Source: Occallatibacter sp.
GTDB taxonomy: Bacteria > Acidobacteriota > Terriglobia > Terriglobales > Acidobacteriaceae
Assembly: GCA_031296305.1 (NCBI GenBank)
Contig: JARLFZ010000006.1
Coordinates: forward strand, 19,166-83,165
Reading direction: 5' to 3'
DNA: 64,000 bases
Program-made: the position numbers and the translations under genes
Notes under the pieces: generated by a model
The model's database searches: none
What the model was told of the DNA's origin: nothing
Seen by the model: only the letters and a program-made list of their open reading frames with translations
Shown here: positions 1 through 10,057 of the stretch, in pieces
Layout of the letters: every line of letters starts with the position of its first letter
How positions within the stretch are numbered: the first letter of the stretch is position 1

Positions 1-342
1 GGGGGCCTTGGACCGACCTCGGACGGTGTCTATTACTTGGCGATCGCGGAGTCGGCCGACTTGCCGTGGGACGCATCGGATACGTACCTGTTCTTGTCCG
101 GCTCCTCTACCGATGTGCTTGGGCCGGATTCGAGTGCAGGCGCGATCGATGGATGGGATGGCGGTGTTTACGCCAGTCCCGATTATGACCTGAACAATTA
201 CGATATCCAACTGACTGGAGTTGGTGCGGCGCCTGCGCCGGAACCGGCGCCATGGCTGCTGCTGCTGAGTGCGCTTGCATGCACCTGGATATTTCGGTCC
301 TTTGCTCGATTCATCCCTGTTAAGGTGCGCAGCTCGAATTAG
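1..342 (+). CDS. C-terminal part of a PEP-CTERM-like sorted exported protein (truncated by window start)
   Basis: Frame 1 is open from base 1 (GGLGPTSDGVYYLAIAESAD...). C-terminus PAPEPAPWLLLLSALACTWIFRSFARF has the PEP / hydrophobic / Arg-rich layout. Confidence 0.6.
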   Translation, partial: GGLGPTSDGVYYLAIAESADLPWDASDTYLFLSGSSTDVLGPDSSAGAIDGWDGGVYASPDYDLNNYDIQLTGVGAAPAPEPAPWLLLLSALACTWIFRSFARFIPVKVRSSN

Positions 343-539
343 CTCCCGTGCGGTATTGGGAGCCGAAGCTCGCATTGGCAACGCTCTTCGGTGGATGTCC
401 ACAGACTTGTGAAGCTCCAACGTGTGCAAATGCCCGTTGGAGCGAGTTCCTTTGTACCTGCTTCCCTTTCTTTAGGTTCGGGGTTCCGTAAGGCAAGTTC
501 CGTCAACGCACACTTCCTCGTTCTCGTCAGGAGCCACAC

Positions 540-3500
540 GTGAAACAGTTACTGCGCCTAGCAATCTGCCTCGTCGTGTTGCAGCAAGCTGCAGCATTCG
601 CACAAACAAATTCTTCAATCGCGATATTGCCGGATGGATCGACTTTGCAGTTCAACGGGCCGGTCTCCTACGTCGCGGGACCATCGAGCCTGCACACCAA
701 GATCGGAACCATCCAGGCAGCCATCAAGTTGTCCGATCCGCCGCTGGTGGTGGCGGTTGGCGCCAATGCCAAGCAGAACGGCACGAAGATGACGGCGGCT
801 CAACAACAGGCATACCTGGTTTACCTGAAACAGAAGCAGGATGCGGTGATGTCGCAGGTCGCCGGGCTCGGCGGCGTGGAGATTGGACGCGTCAGCAAGG
901 CGCATAACGCGCTGATCGTATCCATTGACGCCAGCCAGACACATGCATTGATGGGTATAAGCGGCGTAGTGGCGGTGCGCCCTGTACCTGACTTCCAGAC
1001 TTCGGCCATCAACGATGGCACTCCCGATCTGTATAGCACTCTGAGTTACGTTGGAGCATCCAGCGTTCAGCTCGCCGGCAACACAGGGGCGGGCATCAAG
1101 ATAGCGATGCTCGATACCGGCATTGACTACACCCATTACAACCTGGGGGGAACGGGAAATGTGGCGGACTACAACTCGGCTGTTGCAGTGGCCGGAGGAA
1201 CCCCACCTCCCAGCCTCTTTCCGACCTCGAAGGTCGTTGGCGGATACGATTTCACCGGAGAGGTCTGGCCGAATGGGCCGCTGGCTCCCGACCCGAACCC
1301 AATCGACCTGAATGGCCACGGCACGCACACGGCCGACATCGCGGGTGGACACAGCTTGGACGGCGTCCACGTTGGCGCAGCTCCCGGCAGCCAGTTGTAT
1401 GCCGTGAAGGTTTGCAGCTCGGTCTCTTCCTCGTGCAGCGGCGTGGCCATTCTGGAGGGCCTGGACTTCGCACTTGACCCAACCAACTCCGGTACCCTGA
1501 ACTATCCCGTCGATATCATCAGTATGTCGATTGGTGGCTCGTTTGGTATGCGCGAAGACGATTCCAGCGAGGCCTTTACCGATATCGTGAATTTCGGCAT
1601 CGTGGGAGTTGTATCCGCGGGCAACGACGGCGACATTCCCTACATCGTCGCCCACCCGGCCGCGACACCGGAAGTGCTCGCCGTCGCCGCTACGACCAGC
1701 GTGGTAGCGAGCGGAATTCCTTTGGTGATCAACAGCCCCGTGAGCATCGCCGGCACCTACCCTAATACAGCGACAGTGGACTGGGCTCCCATCACATCCA
1801 CTACAACCGCAAACGTTGTGTACGTCGGCCGCGGGTGTCCGGGCGATACTCTGCTCGCGAGTCCTTCGGGAAGTATCGCACTCGTCGATCGCGGGACCTG
1901 CGCCGTGAGTCTGAAGGTCGATTATGTGGCCAATGCCGGAGCGGTCGGAGTATTGCTCGGCTTGGTAGCCCCTGGAGACGCGGTCAGCTTCTCGAATGGC
2001 GGCGGCTCTCACTTTGTTCCCACGCTGGTGATTACTCAGTCCAACAGCAATGTGATTAAGACGGCGCTGGGTTCGAGCGCGGTGAACGCGACGATCAGCT
2101 CCAACAACGCAATTTCACTTGCGGGGAACGTAGCCTCATATTCCTCGCGCGGTCCGAACTACAGCTACAACATGCTGAAGCCCGACATGAGCGCACCCGG
2201 TACGATGAGCGCGGCGCAGCCCGGCACCGGCAACGGCGAAACCACGGAGAGCGGCACTTCATTCTCGTGCCCAATCACCGCGGGCTCCGCCGCCCTGCTG
2301 CTTGGTTCAAACCATGCGCTGACGCCGCTCGACATCAAGGCCCGTCTGATGGAAACGACGAATAACGTCTACAACAACGCCGCCACAATGCCCGGAGTCC
2401 TGGCGCCGATGAGCCGAGCCGGTAGCGGTGAATTGCGCGTGGATCACGCGTTCGCCGGGAGCACGGCGGCCTGGGATGCCAGTAATCCCCTCGCTGTGAG
2501 CCTGTCGTTTGGCGCCTACCGCTTGAACGCGAACCAGACCTACAAGAAGAAGGTGGTCGTACGTAACTACAGCAGCGTTTCGCACACGTACGCCATCACC
2601 AACACCTATCGCGACGCACCCAACACGACAGGCTTTACGCTCTCGTTCCCAGGCAGTGTTTCCGTGCCTCCGAACTCAAGCTCCAGCTTCACTCTTTCAG
2701 CGACGGTCAACGCTGCGGCGCTGCCTGCGTGGACCCTAAACGGGGGCGTGCAGGGAGGCAACGGCGAGCTTCTGAATACGGTGGAATATGCGGGGTATCT
2801 GACCTTCACCGATGGTCCCGAGACTGCTCACCTGCCGTGGCACATCCTCCCGCACCAGGCAGCTAATGTTACGGCTGCTTCGTCGCTGGCTCTGGGTGGG
2901 AATGCCAAACCGCTGGCGGTGTCGAATACTCCTGCTCCTATCGCCGGGCAGGTAGACACGTTCTCGCTCACCGGGATTGGAACTCAGTTCCCGGCATCGG
3001 TTCTGCCGGCGCCGGGTTCCGACTACGCGGTTGTCAACCTCCGCGCAGTCGGCTTGCGCCTGGTCTGTCTCACTTCCTCATGCACCACCTTCGGCGTGCA
3101 GTTTGCGGTGAACACATTTGGCCAGAGGTCTCATCCGGATGCTCCCGCCGAATTCGATGTGCTGATTGATGCCAACAACGATGGCACCAACGACTATGAC
3201 GTATTCAATGCTGACATCGGCTTCGAGACCACAGGGACCAATTCCGGCCAGAACGGAGTGTTCGTTGCGGACCTTGCGGCTGGCACGGCATCGGGCCCCT
3301 ATTACTATTCAACGGCTGACCTTGATTCCGCGAATATGATCCTCACGGTTCCCGTCAGCGCGCTGACCAGCTCGGCGGGCGGGCCGCCGTTCAGCGTGAC
3401 CGCACCCTTCAATTACTCGGTGTTGGCCTTTGACAACTACTACACCGGCAACCTGACAGATAGTATTGGGCCGATGAAGTACGAAATGGACATGCCTCAG

Positions 3501-3692
3501 TCCTACGCATCATCTACAGTGAGCGTGCCGGTCAGCGCAAGCAGCGGAATCGAGGTCTACCCAAACAACGCGTCTTTCCCGTATTTCACCGGGCCGTATA
3601 ACGGCAACTCGCCTTCGCAATCGGGCCTTTTGCTGATGTACACCAATGGAAAGGACGGCAGAGAAGCCGATCTCGTGACCGTTACACCCTAA
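540..3692 (+). CDS. Secreted S8 subtilisin-like serine protease with PA-domain insert
   Basis: GTG start after AGGAG; signal peptide; catalytic motifs AMLDTGIDY (Asp), NGHGTHTADIAGG (His), GTSFSCPITAGSAALL (Ser); PA-like segment VDRGTCAVSLKVDYVANAGAVGVLL. Confidence 0.93.
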   Translation: MKQLLRLAICLVVLQQAAAFAQTNSSIAILPDGSTLQFNGPVSYVAGPSSLHTKIGTIQAAIKLSDPPLVVAVGANAKQNGTKMTAAQQQAYLVYLKQKQDAVMSQVAGLGGVEIGRVSKAHNALIVSIDASQTHALMGISGVVAVRPVPDFQTSAINDGTPDLYSTLSYVGASSVQLAGNTGAGIKIAMLDTGIDYTHYNLGGTGNVADYNSAVAVAGGTPPPSLFPTSKVVGGYDFTGEVWPNGPLAPDPNPIDLNGHGTHTADIAGGHSLDGVHVGAAPGSQLYAVKVCSSVSSSCSGVAILEGLDFALDPTNSGTLNYPVDIISMSIGGSFGMREDDSSEAFTDIVNFGIVGVVSAGNDGDIPYIVAHPAATPEVLAVAATTSVVASGIPLVINSPVSIAGTYPNTATVDWAPITSTTTANVVYVGRGCPGDTLLASPSGSIALVDRGTCAVSLKVDYVANAGAVGVLLGLVAPGDAVSFSNGGGSHFVPTLVITQSNSNVIKTALGSSAVNATISSNNAISLAGNVASYSSRGPNYSYNMLKPDMSAPGTMSAAQPGTGNGETTESGTSFSCPITAGSAALLLGSNHALTPLDIKARLMETTNNVYNNAATMPGVLAPMSRAGSGELRVDHAFAGSTAAWDASNPLAVSLSFGAYRLNANQTYKKKVVVRNYSSVSHTYAITNTYRDAPNTTGFTLSFPGSVSVPPNSSSSFTLSATVNAAALPAWTLNGGVQGGNGELLNTVEYAGYLTFTDGPETAHLPWHILPHQAANVTAASSLALGGNAKPLAVSNTPAPIAGQVDTFSLTGIGTQFPASVLPAPGSDYAVVNLRAVGLRLVCLTSSCTTFGVQFAVNTFGQRSHPDAPAEFDVLIDANNDGTNDYDVFNADIGFETTGTNSGQNGVFVADLAAGTASGPYYYSTADLDSANMILTVPVSALTSSAGGPPFSVTAPFNYSVLAFDNYYTGNLTDSIGPMKYEMDMPQSYASSTVSVPVSASSGIEVYPNNASFPYFTGPYNGNSPSQSGLLLMYTNGKDGREADLVTVTP

Positions 3693-3731
3693 CCAGTGTG
3701 CGGCCCATGTATGAGAAGTGGCCTTGACGAT

Positions 3732-3771
3732 GCCCCGCATCTTCCCGCAGTATGTCCGGCGGATGCGGGGC
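3732..3771. terminator. Hairpin between convergent genes (possible bidirectional terminator)
   Basis: Perfect 10-bp arms GCCCCGCATC (3732-3741) / GATGCGGGGC (3762-3771), 20-nt loop, between the subtilase and sulfatase 3' ends. No clear U-tract. Confidence 0.4.
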
Positions 3772-3828
3772 TCTCTACGTGGAGAGACGGTAGCTCCAGG
3801 CGCGCGTTGCGTATTGGGAGCGGACCGA

Positions 3829-5271
3829 TCAGATTTGCCCAAGGACCAGCGGATCGCCAAGTTCTTTCTGGAATGCGAGCAGGCGCGCCCATAGATCGCG
3901 CTTGACTTCGGCGTGACCGGAATCATCGGCGAGATTCTGTGTCTCCCATGAATCCTGCTCCAGATCGAAGAGCTGCACCTGATGCGCCTTCGGATAAACG
4001 ATGAGCTTGTGCCTTTTGGTGCGAACACTGCGCTGATATCCAATGTAACGACAGAAGACAGCGTCGTGGAGAGCCTTGTCGCTGTGCAGGAGCGGCGCGA
4101 GGCTGGGAAATTCGACGGTGGACGGAATGGGAGCGCCGGCTAGTTCGCAGGTCGTGGCGAACATGCTGTGCTGATAGACGAGCTCGTCGACGGCTCTTCC
4201 CGGCTGAATGCCCGGCCCAGAGATGAGCAGAGGCATGCGTACGCTGCAATCGTAGAGATTCTGCTTGCCCATGAGACCGTGCTCGCCGACAGCGAGGCCA
4301 TGGTCGGCGGTGAGGATGACGTACGTGTTCGAAGCGCGGCCGGATTGCTCGAGCGCAGCGAGGATTCTCCCAATCTGCGCATCCAGGTAGGAAATCAGGG
4401 CGTAGTATTCGCGGCGATGGAGTTGAACCGCCTCTTTGGTTCGCGGAAAGGGTGCGAGCATTTCATCGCGCACGCGAGCATCTCCCTGGTCGAACGGATG
4501 CTCGGGAAGATAGTTGGGCGGAATCTCGATCTGATCCTGCGGGTAGAGATCCAGAAACTCTTTGGGCGACTGACGGGGATCGTGCGGCGAGTTGAAACCG
4601 ACATACATGAAAAACGGCTTGTCGCGATGCGCAAGCTGTTTGGTCAGGAAGTCCGAGGCCACATCGGCATAAACGCTGCACGAGTGTTCGATGCGATCGG
4701 GCGCCGCGCTGCGCCAGAGAGCTGCGCTGAGCCATTGGCCGCGCTGCGATTCGTCGTCGGGCCGCCAGGTGTTGCCAGGGCTGGGGCGATTGTAGGCCAT
4801 ACCTTTTTCTGGAGTGGAGATCAACATAGCGGGACCGATGGGTCCGAGTTCGCGAAAACTGCGGCCGAGCAAGGGCGGGCTCAGATGCCATTTGCCGCAG
4901 ATATAGGTGTCGTAACCAGCAGCACCCATGGACTGGCCCCAGGTCTGCACGTCTTCATCATGTTGCTGAGCGCGAAACGCCGTGAGCCCAGTGTTGAGCA
5001 TGGTGCGGCTGGGAACGCATACCGCGCCCGACCAGGAGCCCTGATGAAAGCAATGGGTGAAGACCGAACCCGACGCTGCAAGACGATCGAAGTTCGGCGT
5101 ATGCACTTCGCGATTGTTGATCGAGTGAATGGCGCGATAGGTAAGATCGTCCGCAATCATGAAAAGGAAGTTGGGGCGATCGTCGCACGCGGCCGGCGGA
5201 GCGGTTGCGGCAAGCGCATGAGGGGCTGCAATGCCCGCGGGCAAAACACTAAGAAACTTGCGGCGGTCCAT
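3829..5271 (-). CDS. Sulfatase (S1 family, Cys-type)
   Basis: N-terminus MDRRKFLSVLPAGIAAPHAL (Tat/Sec-like); RPNFLFMIADD; active-site motif CVPSRTMLNTG; TADHGLAVGEHGLMGKQ. AGGAG upstream of ATG. Confidence 0.93.
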   Translation of the reverse strand: MDRRKFLSVLPAGIAAPHALAATAPPAACDDRPNFLFMIADDLTYRAIHSINNREVHTPNFDRLAASGSVFTHCFHQGSWSGAVCVPSRTMLNTGLTAFRAQQHDEDVQTWGQSMGAAGYDTYICGKWHLSPPLLGRSFRELGPIGPAMLISTPEKGMAYNRPSPGNTWRPDDESQRGQWLSAALWRSAAPDRIEHSCSVYADVASDFLTKQLAHRDKPFFMYVGFNSPHDPRQSPKEFLDLYPQDQIEIPPNYLPEHPFDQGDARVRDEMLAPFPRTKEAVQLHRREYYALISYLDAQIGRILAALEQSGRASNTYVILTADHGLAVGEHGLMGKQNLYDCSVRMPLLISGPGIQPGRAVDELVYQHSMFATTCELAGAPIPSTVEFPSLAPLLHSDKALHDAVFCRYIGYQRSVRTKRHKLIVYPKAHQVQLFDLEQDSWETQNLADDSGHAEVKRDLWARLLAFQKELGDPLVLGQI

Positions 5272-5327
5272 AGAGCGCTCCTATTCGATTTGACCGGGAT
5301 GCGGGCAGCTTGCCTTCCTTCACCGTG

Positions 5328-6854
5328 CTAGCCGCCTGCTCTCTTCGGTTCGATCCTTGGCCTTTCTGGAAGTTGCGCCTCCAACTCTTGCATGCGGTTC
5401 CATAAATGTTGTTGCTGGTCCGCGTATTTCGGATCTCCCCAAAGATTCTTGGTCTCCGCCGGATCGTTCTTCAAGTCGTACAACTCGAACTCCTGCGGCT
5501 CCATCGTGTAATGGATCAGCTTGAAGTCGTCGGTGCGAATGCCGCGATTGGGGCGCACGCCCTCGGGGTTCACCCACTCGTAGTAGCGGTAGTACCATTC
5601 CTTGCGGAAGTTGGCATCAGGCGCCTGGGCCAGTGGCAGCATGCTCTTGCCTTCCATCTGCGCGGGAATGGGCACGCCGGCGAGATCGAGGATGGTCGGC
5701 GCTATGTCGATATCAAGAACCGCTTCGTCGCGCACCGTTCCCGCGGGAATGCGTTTGGGATAGCGAATCATCATGGGCACGCGGATCGAGGGCTCGTGCA
5801 TCAGGCGCTTGTCGAACATGCGCCACTCGCCCAGGAAGTATCCGTGATCCGAACTGTGTACGATCGCCGTGTCTTCGAGAATATTGTTTTTCTCGAGATA
5901 GTGGAAAATCTTGCCGACATTCTCGTCCACCGCGACCAGGCCGGAATAGTAATCCTTCACGACTCCTTCGAACGATCCGCATGCTTCGTGCCCCGGAGAG
6001 GTGCCGATCTTGTTTTTCGCGGCGACAAAGCTGGCGGGTTTGCCGGGATAACCTTTCAGATCGTCGTCGAAGGTGGAAGGGATGGGAATGACCGTTCCGC
6101 GATAGAGGTCGAAGTGGCGGCGCGCGCGGAAGAAGGGCTCGTGAGGCGCGACAAACCACACCAGCAGGCAGAAGGGCTTGTCGCTCTGGCGCATCTCAAG
6201 CCAGGTGATGGCGCGGTCCACGGCGAGATCGTCAGGGTAGACGTTTTCGTAGCGCTGCTCTTCGCCGACCTTTCCGTCGCGTCCTTCCTTGAAGAGCGGG
6301 CGAACGTAGTTGTTGCTGGCATCATTGTGGCCGAAGTAATAATCCCAATGCCGCTCTTCAACGCCGTTGTGAATATGCACCTTGCCGACGATGGCAATCT
6401 CGTAGCCGGCATCGCGGAGCAAGTCGGTGAAGAGCGGAATGTCGGCGGGCAGTGGAACCTGGAGAAACTGATTGGCAAGCGCGCCCGAAGAACGAGAGTA
6501 AAGACCGGTGAGCAGCGTGGCGCGCGCCGGCGCGCACAGCGCGTTGGTGCAAAATGCATTGCGGAACATCATGCCTTCGCTGCCGATGCGGTCGTGGTTG
6601 GGAGTCTTCAGGATGGAATTTCCGGCAATCGAGAGAGCGTCGTAGCGCTGCCCTTCGCCCAGAAAGAACACGATATTCGGCTGCTTTGGTCGACCCTGCG
6701 CTGACGCGAGCGGAACTCCGGCTGAGCCTGCCAGCAGTGAGCCGGCAAGAACGGCTGAGCCTTGCAAAAACTCGCGACGCGTAGTTTCTTTTCCAGGAGG
6801 ATTCGAGGGTGAGTTGGAAGCTGAAGAGGAATGTGACGACATTTCCTGGGGCAT
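5328..6854 (-). CDS. Sulfatase (S1 family, Cys-type), Tat-exported
   Basis: ORF 5328-6884; likely start at MPQEMSS (GGAG 8 nt upstream). TRREFLQGSAVLAG Tat signal; PNIVFFLGEGQRYDAL; CAPARATLLTG motif; HSSDHGYFLGEW. Confidence 0.92.
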   Translation of the reverse strand: MPQEMSSHSSSASNSPSNPPGKETTRREFLQGSAVLAGSLLAGSAGVPLASAQGRPKQPNIVFFLGEGQRYDALSIAGNSILKTPNHDRIGSEGMMFRNAFCTNALCAPARATLLTGLYSRSSGALANQFLQVPLPADIPLFTDLLRDAGYEIAIVGKVHIHNGVEERHWDYYFGHNDASNNYVRPLFKEGRDGKVGEEQRYENVYPDDLAVDRAITWLEMRQSDKPFCLLVWFVAPHEPFFRARRHFDLYRGTVIPIPSTFDDDLKGYPGKPASFVAAKNKIGTSPGHEACGSFEGVVKDYYSGLVAVDENVGKIFHYLEKNNILEDTAIVHSSDHGYFLGEWRMFDKRLMHEPSIRVPMMIRYPKRIPAGTVRDEAVLDIDIAPTILDLAGVPIPAQMEGKSMLPLAQAPDANFRKEWYYRYYEWVNPEGVRPNRGIRTDDFKLIHYTMEPQEFELYDLKNDPAETKNLWGDPKYADQQQHLWNRMQELEAQLPERPRIEPKRAGG

Positions 6855-6963
6855 ATGCGATTCTCCGGTGTCTTGCAGGAACAATCGGTCGTGATGTTAT
6901 GTCTGCGCTCGAGTATTACTCGAACGCTCGAAACGATGTGGCGGCTCGATCAGCTAATCCCAA

Positions 6964-8550
6964 TTACATTGAGATCTTCAGTGTGATTCCCAATTGCGAT
7001 GCAGGTCCCGATGGCGGTTCAGCCGGGAGCTGCACGTGTAAGCCGGTTGGTTGCTGCTGAAAACTGAGCTTGTCTTGATAGCCGAGCAATGCAACGTTAA
7101 CAATTCTTCCGGGCCTTTGTGCGTCCTCTGTGCCCAGCGCTTGAATGACGACCTCACCTTTGGGCCAGCCCATGACGAATGCGTAGATAGTACTGGGCCC
7201 CTTGGTCGTGAAGCGGATATCGTCGGCGGTGAGCGGCTTGCGCTTGCGTTCATTGAAGGCCGCGCCGGGCGTGGACTGATTGAGCGTCATGGCCGGCCCT
7301 TCGCCGTAAATCTTCCAGGGCCTGGTCGCGTAGATGCCTTCACCGTTCACCTTCATCCATGCGGTAAGGTCCGCAAGGAACTGCAACTCGTCGGAATCGG
7401 GGACGCCGTTGTTCGGCAGCGGAATGTTGAGAAGCAGATTTCCGTTTTGACTGACGATATCGACGAGCAGATCAACGACAGTTTTCGGCGTCTTGTAGCG
7501 ATGATGCTGGAAGAGCGGCAGGCTGTAATGCCAGCCTCCAATGCAGGTGTCGGTCTGCCATGGCTGTGTGCGAATCTGATTGGCCAGGCCGCTTTCAAAG
7601 TCGAGCACGCACTCGCCCATGGCGCAATCTTCCTCGCGCTTGCACGTGTAGACGGCTTGATTTTTGCCGCCGTGCAATGCAGCGCTGAGGTTGTAGAGAT
7701 TGGCAACCACACTCGATCCGTAGTCCTCGAAAGGGAAGGGACCATCGCTGTAAAGCAGATCGGGTTGATAGCTATCGACGAGATCGCGCATGCGCAGGAA
7801 CCAGTGCTGCTTCCACGCGTCGGGAATTCCGGCATCGTTCCAGGCAAAGTTTCCGCGCGCCCACTGCGCGGTTGCGGCCTCATGGTAAAGATCGAAGTGC
7901 GCGGGATCGTGGCCGTCGTAAGGCACATCTTGCAATGGGCCTGTCTCATCGGCTCCGTGCGCGACGCCAAACCACTTGTAACTGATCCAGAGATGTTCCG
8001 ACACGCCGAATCTAAGCCCGCGAGCCAGGGCCGATTTCTTCCACAAGCCCACGATATCTTTGTGCGGGCCCACTTTCACAGCATTCCAGCGGTTGTACTT
8101 TGAGTTCCAAAGATCGAAGTTGTCGTGATGCACGCCCATGCTGACGAAGTATTTCGCGCCGGCCCTGGCATATAAATCCATCAGGTGCTCGGGATCGAAG
8201 TCGGCGGCCTTCCAAAGAGGGCAGAGATCTTTGTAGCCGACCTTGGAGGGATGGCCGTAGGTCATCACGTGATACGGATACTGGCCGCTGGTCTGGACGT
8301 ACATGTAGCGGGCATACCAGTCGCCGCGCTCGATTCCCGACTGCGGGCCCCAATGCGACCAGATACCGAACTTGGCATCCTGAAACCAACCGGGAACGGT
8401 GTACTCCTGCAAGGCCTCACGAGTGCCGCGAAAAGGTCCGGGATGAATGGCGAGCTGCGGCGCGGCATTTCCTTTCGAAACGCCGAGGGCGGCAATGGCT
8501 GCGGTTCCGCCAGCCACGTATTGCAAGGCGGCTCGTCTGGTGGTTTGCAC
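6964..8550 (-). CDS. Alpha-L-fucosidase (GH29)
   Basis: GTG start at VQTTRRAALQYVAGG preceded by GGAGAGG (ORF extends to 8634). WFQDAKFGIWSHWGPQS; HHDNFDLWNSKY; YQPDLLYSDG nucleophile region. Confidence 0.92.
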   Translation of the reverse strand: MQTTRRAALQYVAGGTAAIAALGVSKGNAAPQLAIHPGPFRGTREALQEYTVPGWFQDAKFGIWSHWGPQSGIERGDWYARYMYVQTSGQYPYHVMTYGHPSKVGYKDLCPLWKAADFDPEHLMDLYARAGAKYFVSMGVHHDNFDLWNSKYNRWNAVKVGPHKDIVGLWKKSALARGLRFGVSEHLWISYKWFGVAHGADETGPLQDVPYDGHDPAHFDLYHEAATAQWARGNFAWNDAGIPDAWKQHWFLRMRDLVDSYQPDLLYSDGPFPFEDYGSSVVANLYNLSAALHGGKNQAVYTCKREEDCAMGECVLDFESGLANQIRTQPWQTDTCIGGWHYSLPLFQHHRYKTPKTVVDLLVDIVSQNGNLLLNIPLPNNGVPDSDELQFLADLTAWMKVNGEGIYATRPWKIYGEGPAMTLNQSTPGAAFNERKRKPLTADDIRFTTKGPSTIYAFVMGWPKGEVVIQALGTEDAQRPGRIVNVALLGYQDKLSFQQQPTGLHVQLPAEPPSGPASQLGITLKISM

Positions 8551-8576
8551 GCTGCCCTCTCCTCGCGAGAAGTACT

Positions 8577-8604
8577 TGTATTCGATTACAGTTATCGGTA
8601 ACTG
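8577..8604. promoter_or_regulatory. Two overlapping LacI-like operator palindromes upstream of the fucosidase
   Basis: TGTATTCGATTACA (8577-8590, one mismatched pair) and CAGTTA-TCGG-TAACTG (8589-8604, perfect 6-bp arms), 27 nt or more from the GTG start. Confidence 0.5.
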
Positions 8605-8767
8605 CCGTACAACTTGGGATACTAGACTGCGCACACTGCATTGTCAAGAAAGGAAATCGGCGGCGGTGGCGAGATGCATTCTCGCGCGATAGTCTGGCGC
8701 TTCGATAATTTTTGCCGCCCGGTGCGCATTCCCACCCTTTCGATTTGTCTTCCCTCACATGTTGCCA

Positions 8768-9955
8768 TCAAGGCATCAATCCGGATGCCGGCCGCTTGCC
8801 ATCGTGCAGCCAGCTCAGCAACTCGTCGAACGCCGTCACCTCTTCCTTGGGCGTAAAGTTGCAGTGTCCATTCTCCTCCACATATTGCAGAACAAAGTTG
8901 TCTTCGTGCCCCCGCCGCATCACCTGATTGCTGTACCATTCGTCGGTGGACGCAGGAATCAGCCGGTCGTAAAGCGTGTGCACCTCCATCAGAGGCCGCA
9001 GCAGGTTGCCGGTTGGAGTGAAAAATTGCATCAGGTACTGCGCCGCCATTGGATCGCCGGCATAGCGTTCCACGCCGCGATTCAGCGCCGCATCGTCTTC
9101 CGTCCCCACGTAAACAAGGTTGCGATTGTCAAAAGGCTGCCCGCCTGCCTTCTGCTGAAAGTCCCTGACAACGTATGCGGCATACGCGGCCTTGCGAGCC
9201 AGATCGTCGGCGCCACGCACCTGGCTCAACGCAGTCATCGCGGCCTCAGCTTTTGGATTTGCCTCAATCGCGGCGCGAAGCTTCGCAAGAAGTTCCGGTG
9301 TCTGCCGGTAGTCTTTTGGGATTGCACTCACCTTCGGCAGGATACCGGGAAAGTAATACTCGAACGCCGCCAACTGCGCAACGCGCATCTGCATAAAGTC
9401 ATACGTCGGAACCAGCGGCCCGCACATCGCCAATGCCGCGCTGTAGATCTTCGGCGACTGCTCGATGGTCTTAAGCGTGAGTGCGCCGCCCATCGAATGC
9501 CCGGAGACGATATTTTCGTTAGCCTCGCCGAACTTTGCCGTGAAGTACTTTCGCAATGCCTCGGTTTCAACAACCGCATGTTCCAGGGCCCACCCGGTCA
9601 CGGAGAATTGGCTCTGCAGCACGGCGAAACCGCGCCGGAACGCTTCAGCCTGCAATGGCCCCAGTTTCTCCGATACGGAATACTTTATTTCTTCCGCCGA
9701 GTAGCCGTGGTAATAGACCAGCAGTCCGGCGTTTTTCCATCCCTTGGGCACGTCGATGCGGTAAGACACGCCTCGCAGCCGGCCGATCTCCGTCGTGCCT
9801 GCATCGGTCACTTGCAGTTGCTGCTCGGTGATTTGCGCCGCGGAATTTATCGGGGCCTGCGTCGGCGCCTGCGCTACGGCGACTCGATCCCTGACGCCGC
9901 CCAAGAGGACCACGCACAAAAATGTCGTCCATCCAAAACTTCTTGCGAATTGCAT
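8768..9955 (-). CDS. Secreted alpha/beta hydrolase (putative esterase)
   Basis: Signal peptide MQFARSFGWTTFLCVVLLGG; LLVYYHGYS oxyanion region; SGHSMGGALT nucleophile elbow; GHCNFT His. GGAGAG RBS supports the start at 9955 (ORF to 9976). Confidence 0.8.
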   Translation of the reverse strand: MQFARSFGWTTFLCVVLLGGVRDRVAVAQAPTQAPINSAAQITEQQLQVTDAGTTEIGRLRGVSYRIDVPKGWKNAGLLVYYHGYSAEEIKYSVSEKLGPLQAEAFRRGFAVLQSQFSVTGWALEHAVVETEALRKYFTAKFGEANENIVSGHSMGGALTLKTIEQSPKIYSAALAMCGPLVPTYDFMQMRVAQLAAFEYYFPGILPKVSAIPKDYRQTPELLAKLRAAIEANPKAEAAMTALSQVRGADDLARKAAYAAYVVRDFQQKAGGQPFDNRNLVYVGTEDDAALNRGVERYAGDPMAAQYLMQFFTPTGNLLRPLMEVHTLYDRLIPASTDEWYSNQVMRRGHEDNFVLQYVEENGHCNFTPKEEVTAFDELLSWLHDGKRPASGLMP

Positions 9956-10057
9956 TGCGATTCCACTCTCCTTCAAAAATAGTCAGTTTGCTTCGTGAAC
10001 TCTGTCGGCGCTTGCTATCACTCTTGCTCTGCAATCAAAACGCGGCCGCCAGGTGAT

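Noticed and set aside
615-2012. 465-aa antisense ORF under the subtilase
   Set aside because: Low-complexity, His/Arg/Gly-rich shadow of a strongly supported S8 protease; no RBS or domain.
4168-6704. Long + strand ORFs (4168-5331, 5406-6704) opposite sulfatases
   Set aside because: High-GC shadow ORFs; the minus-strand sulfatases carry clear catalytic motifs.
7051-9982. + strand ORFs 7051-8103 and 8759-9982
   Set aside because: Antisense to GH29 and the alpha/beta hydrolase; composition bias only.
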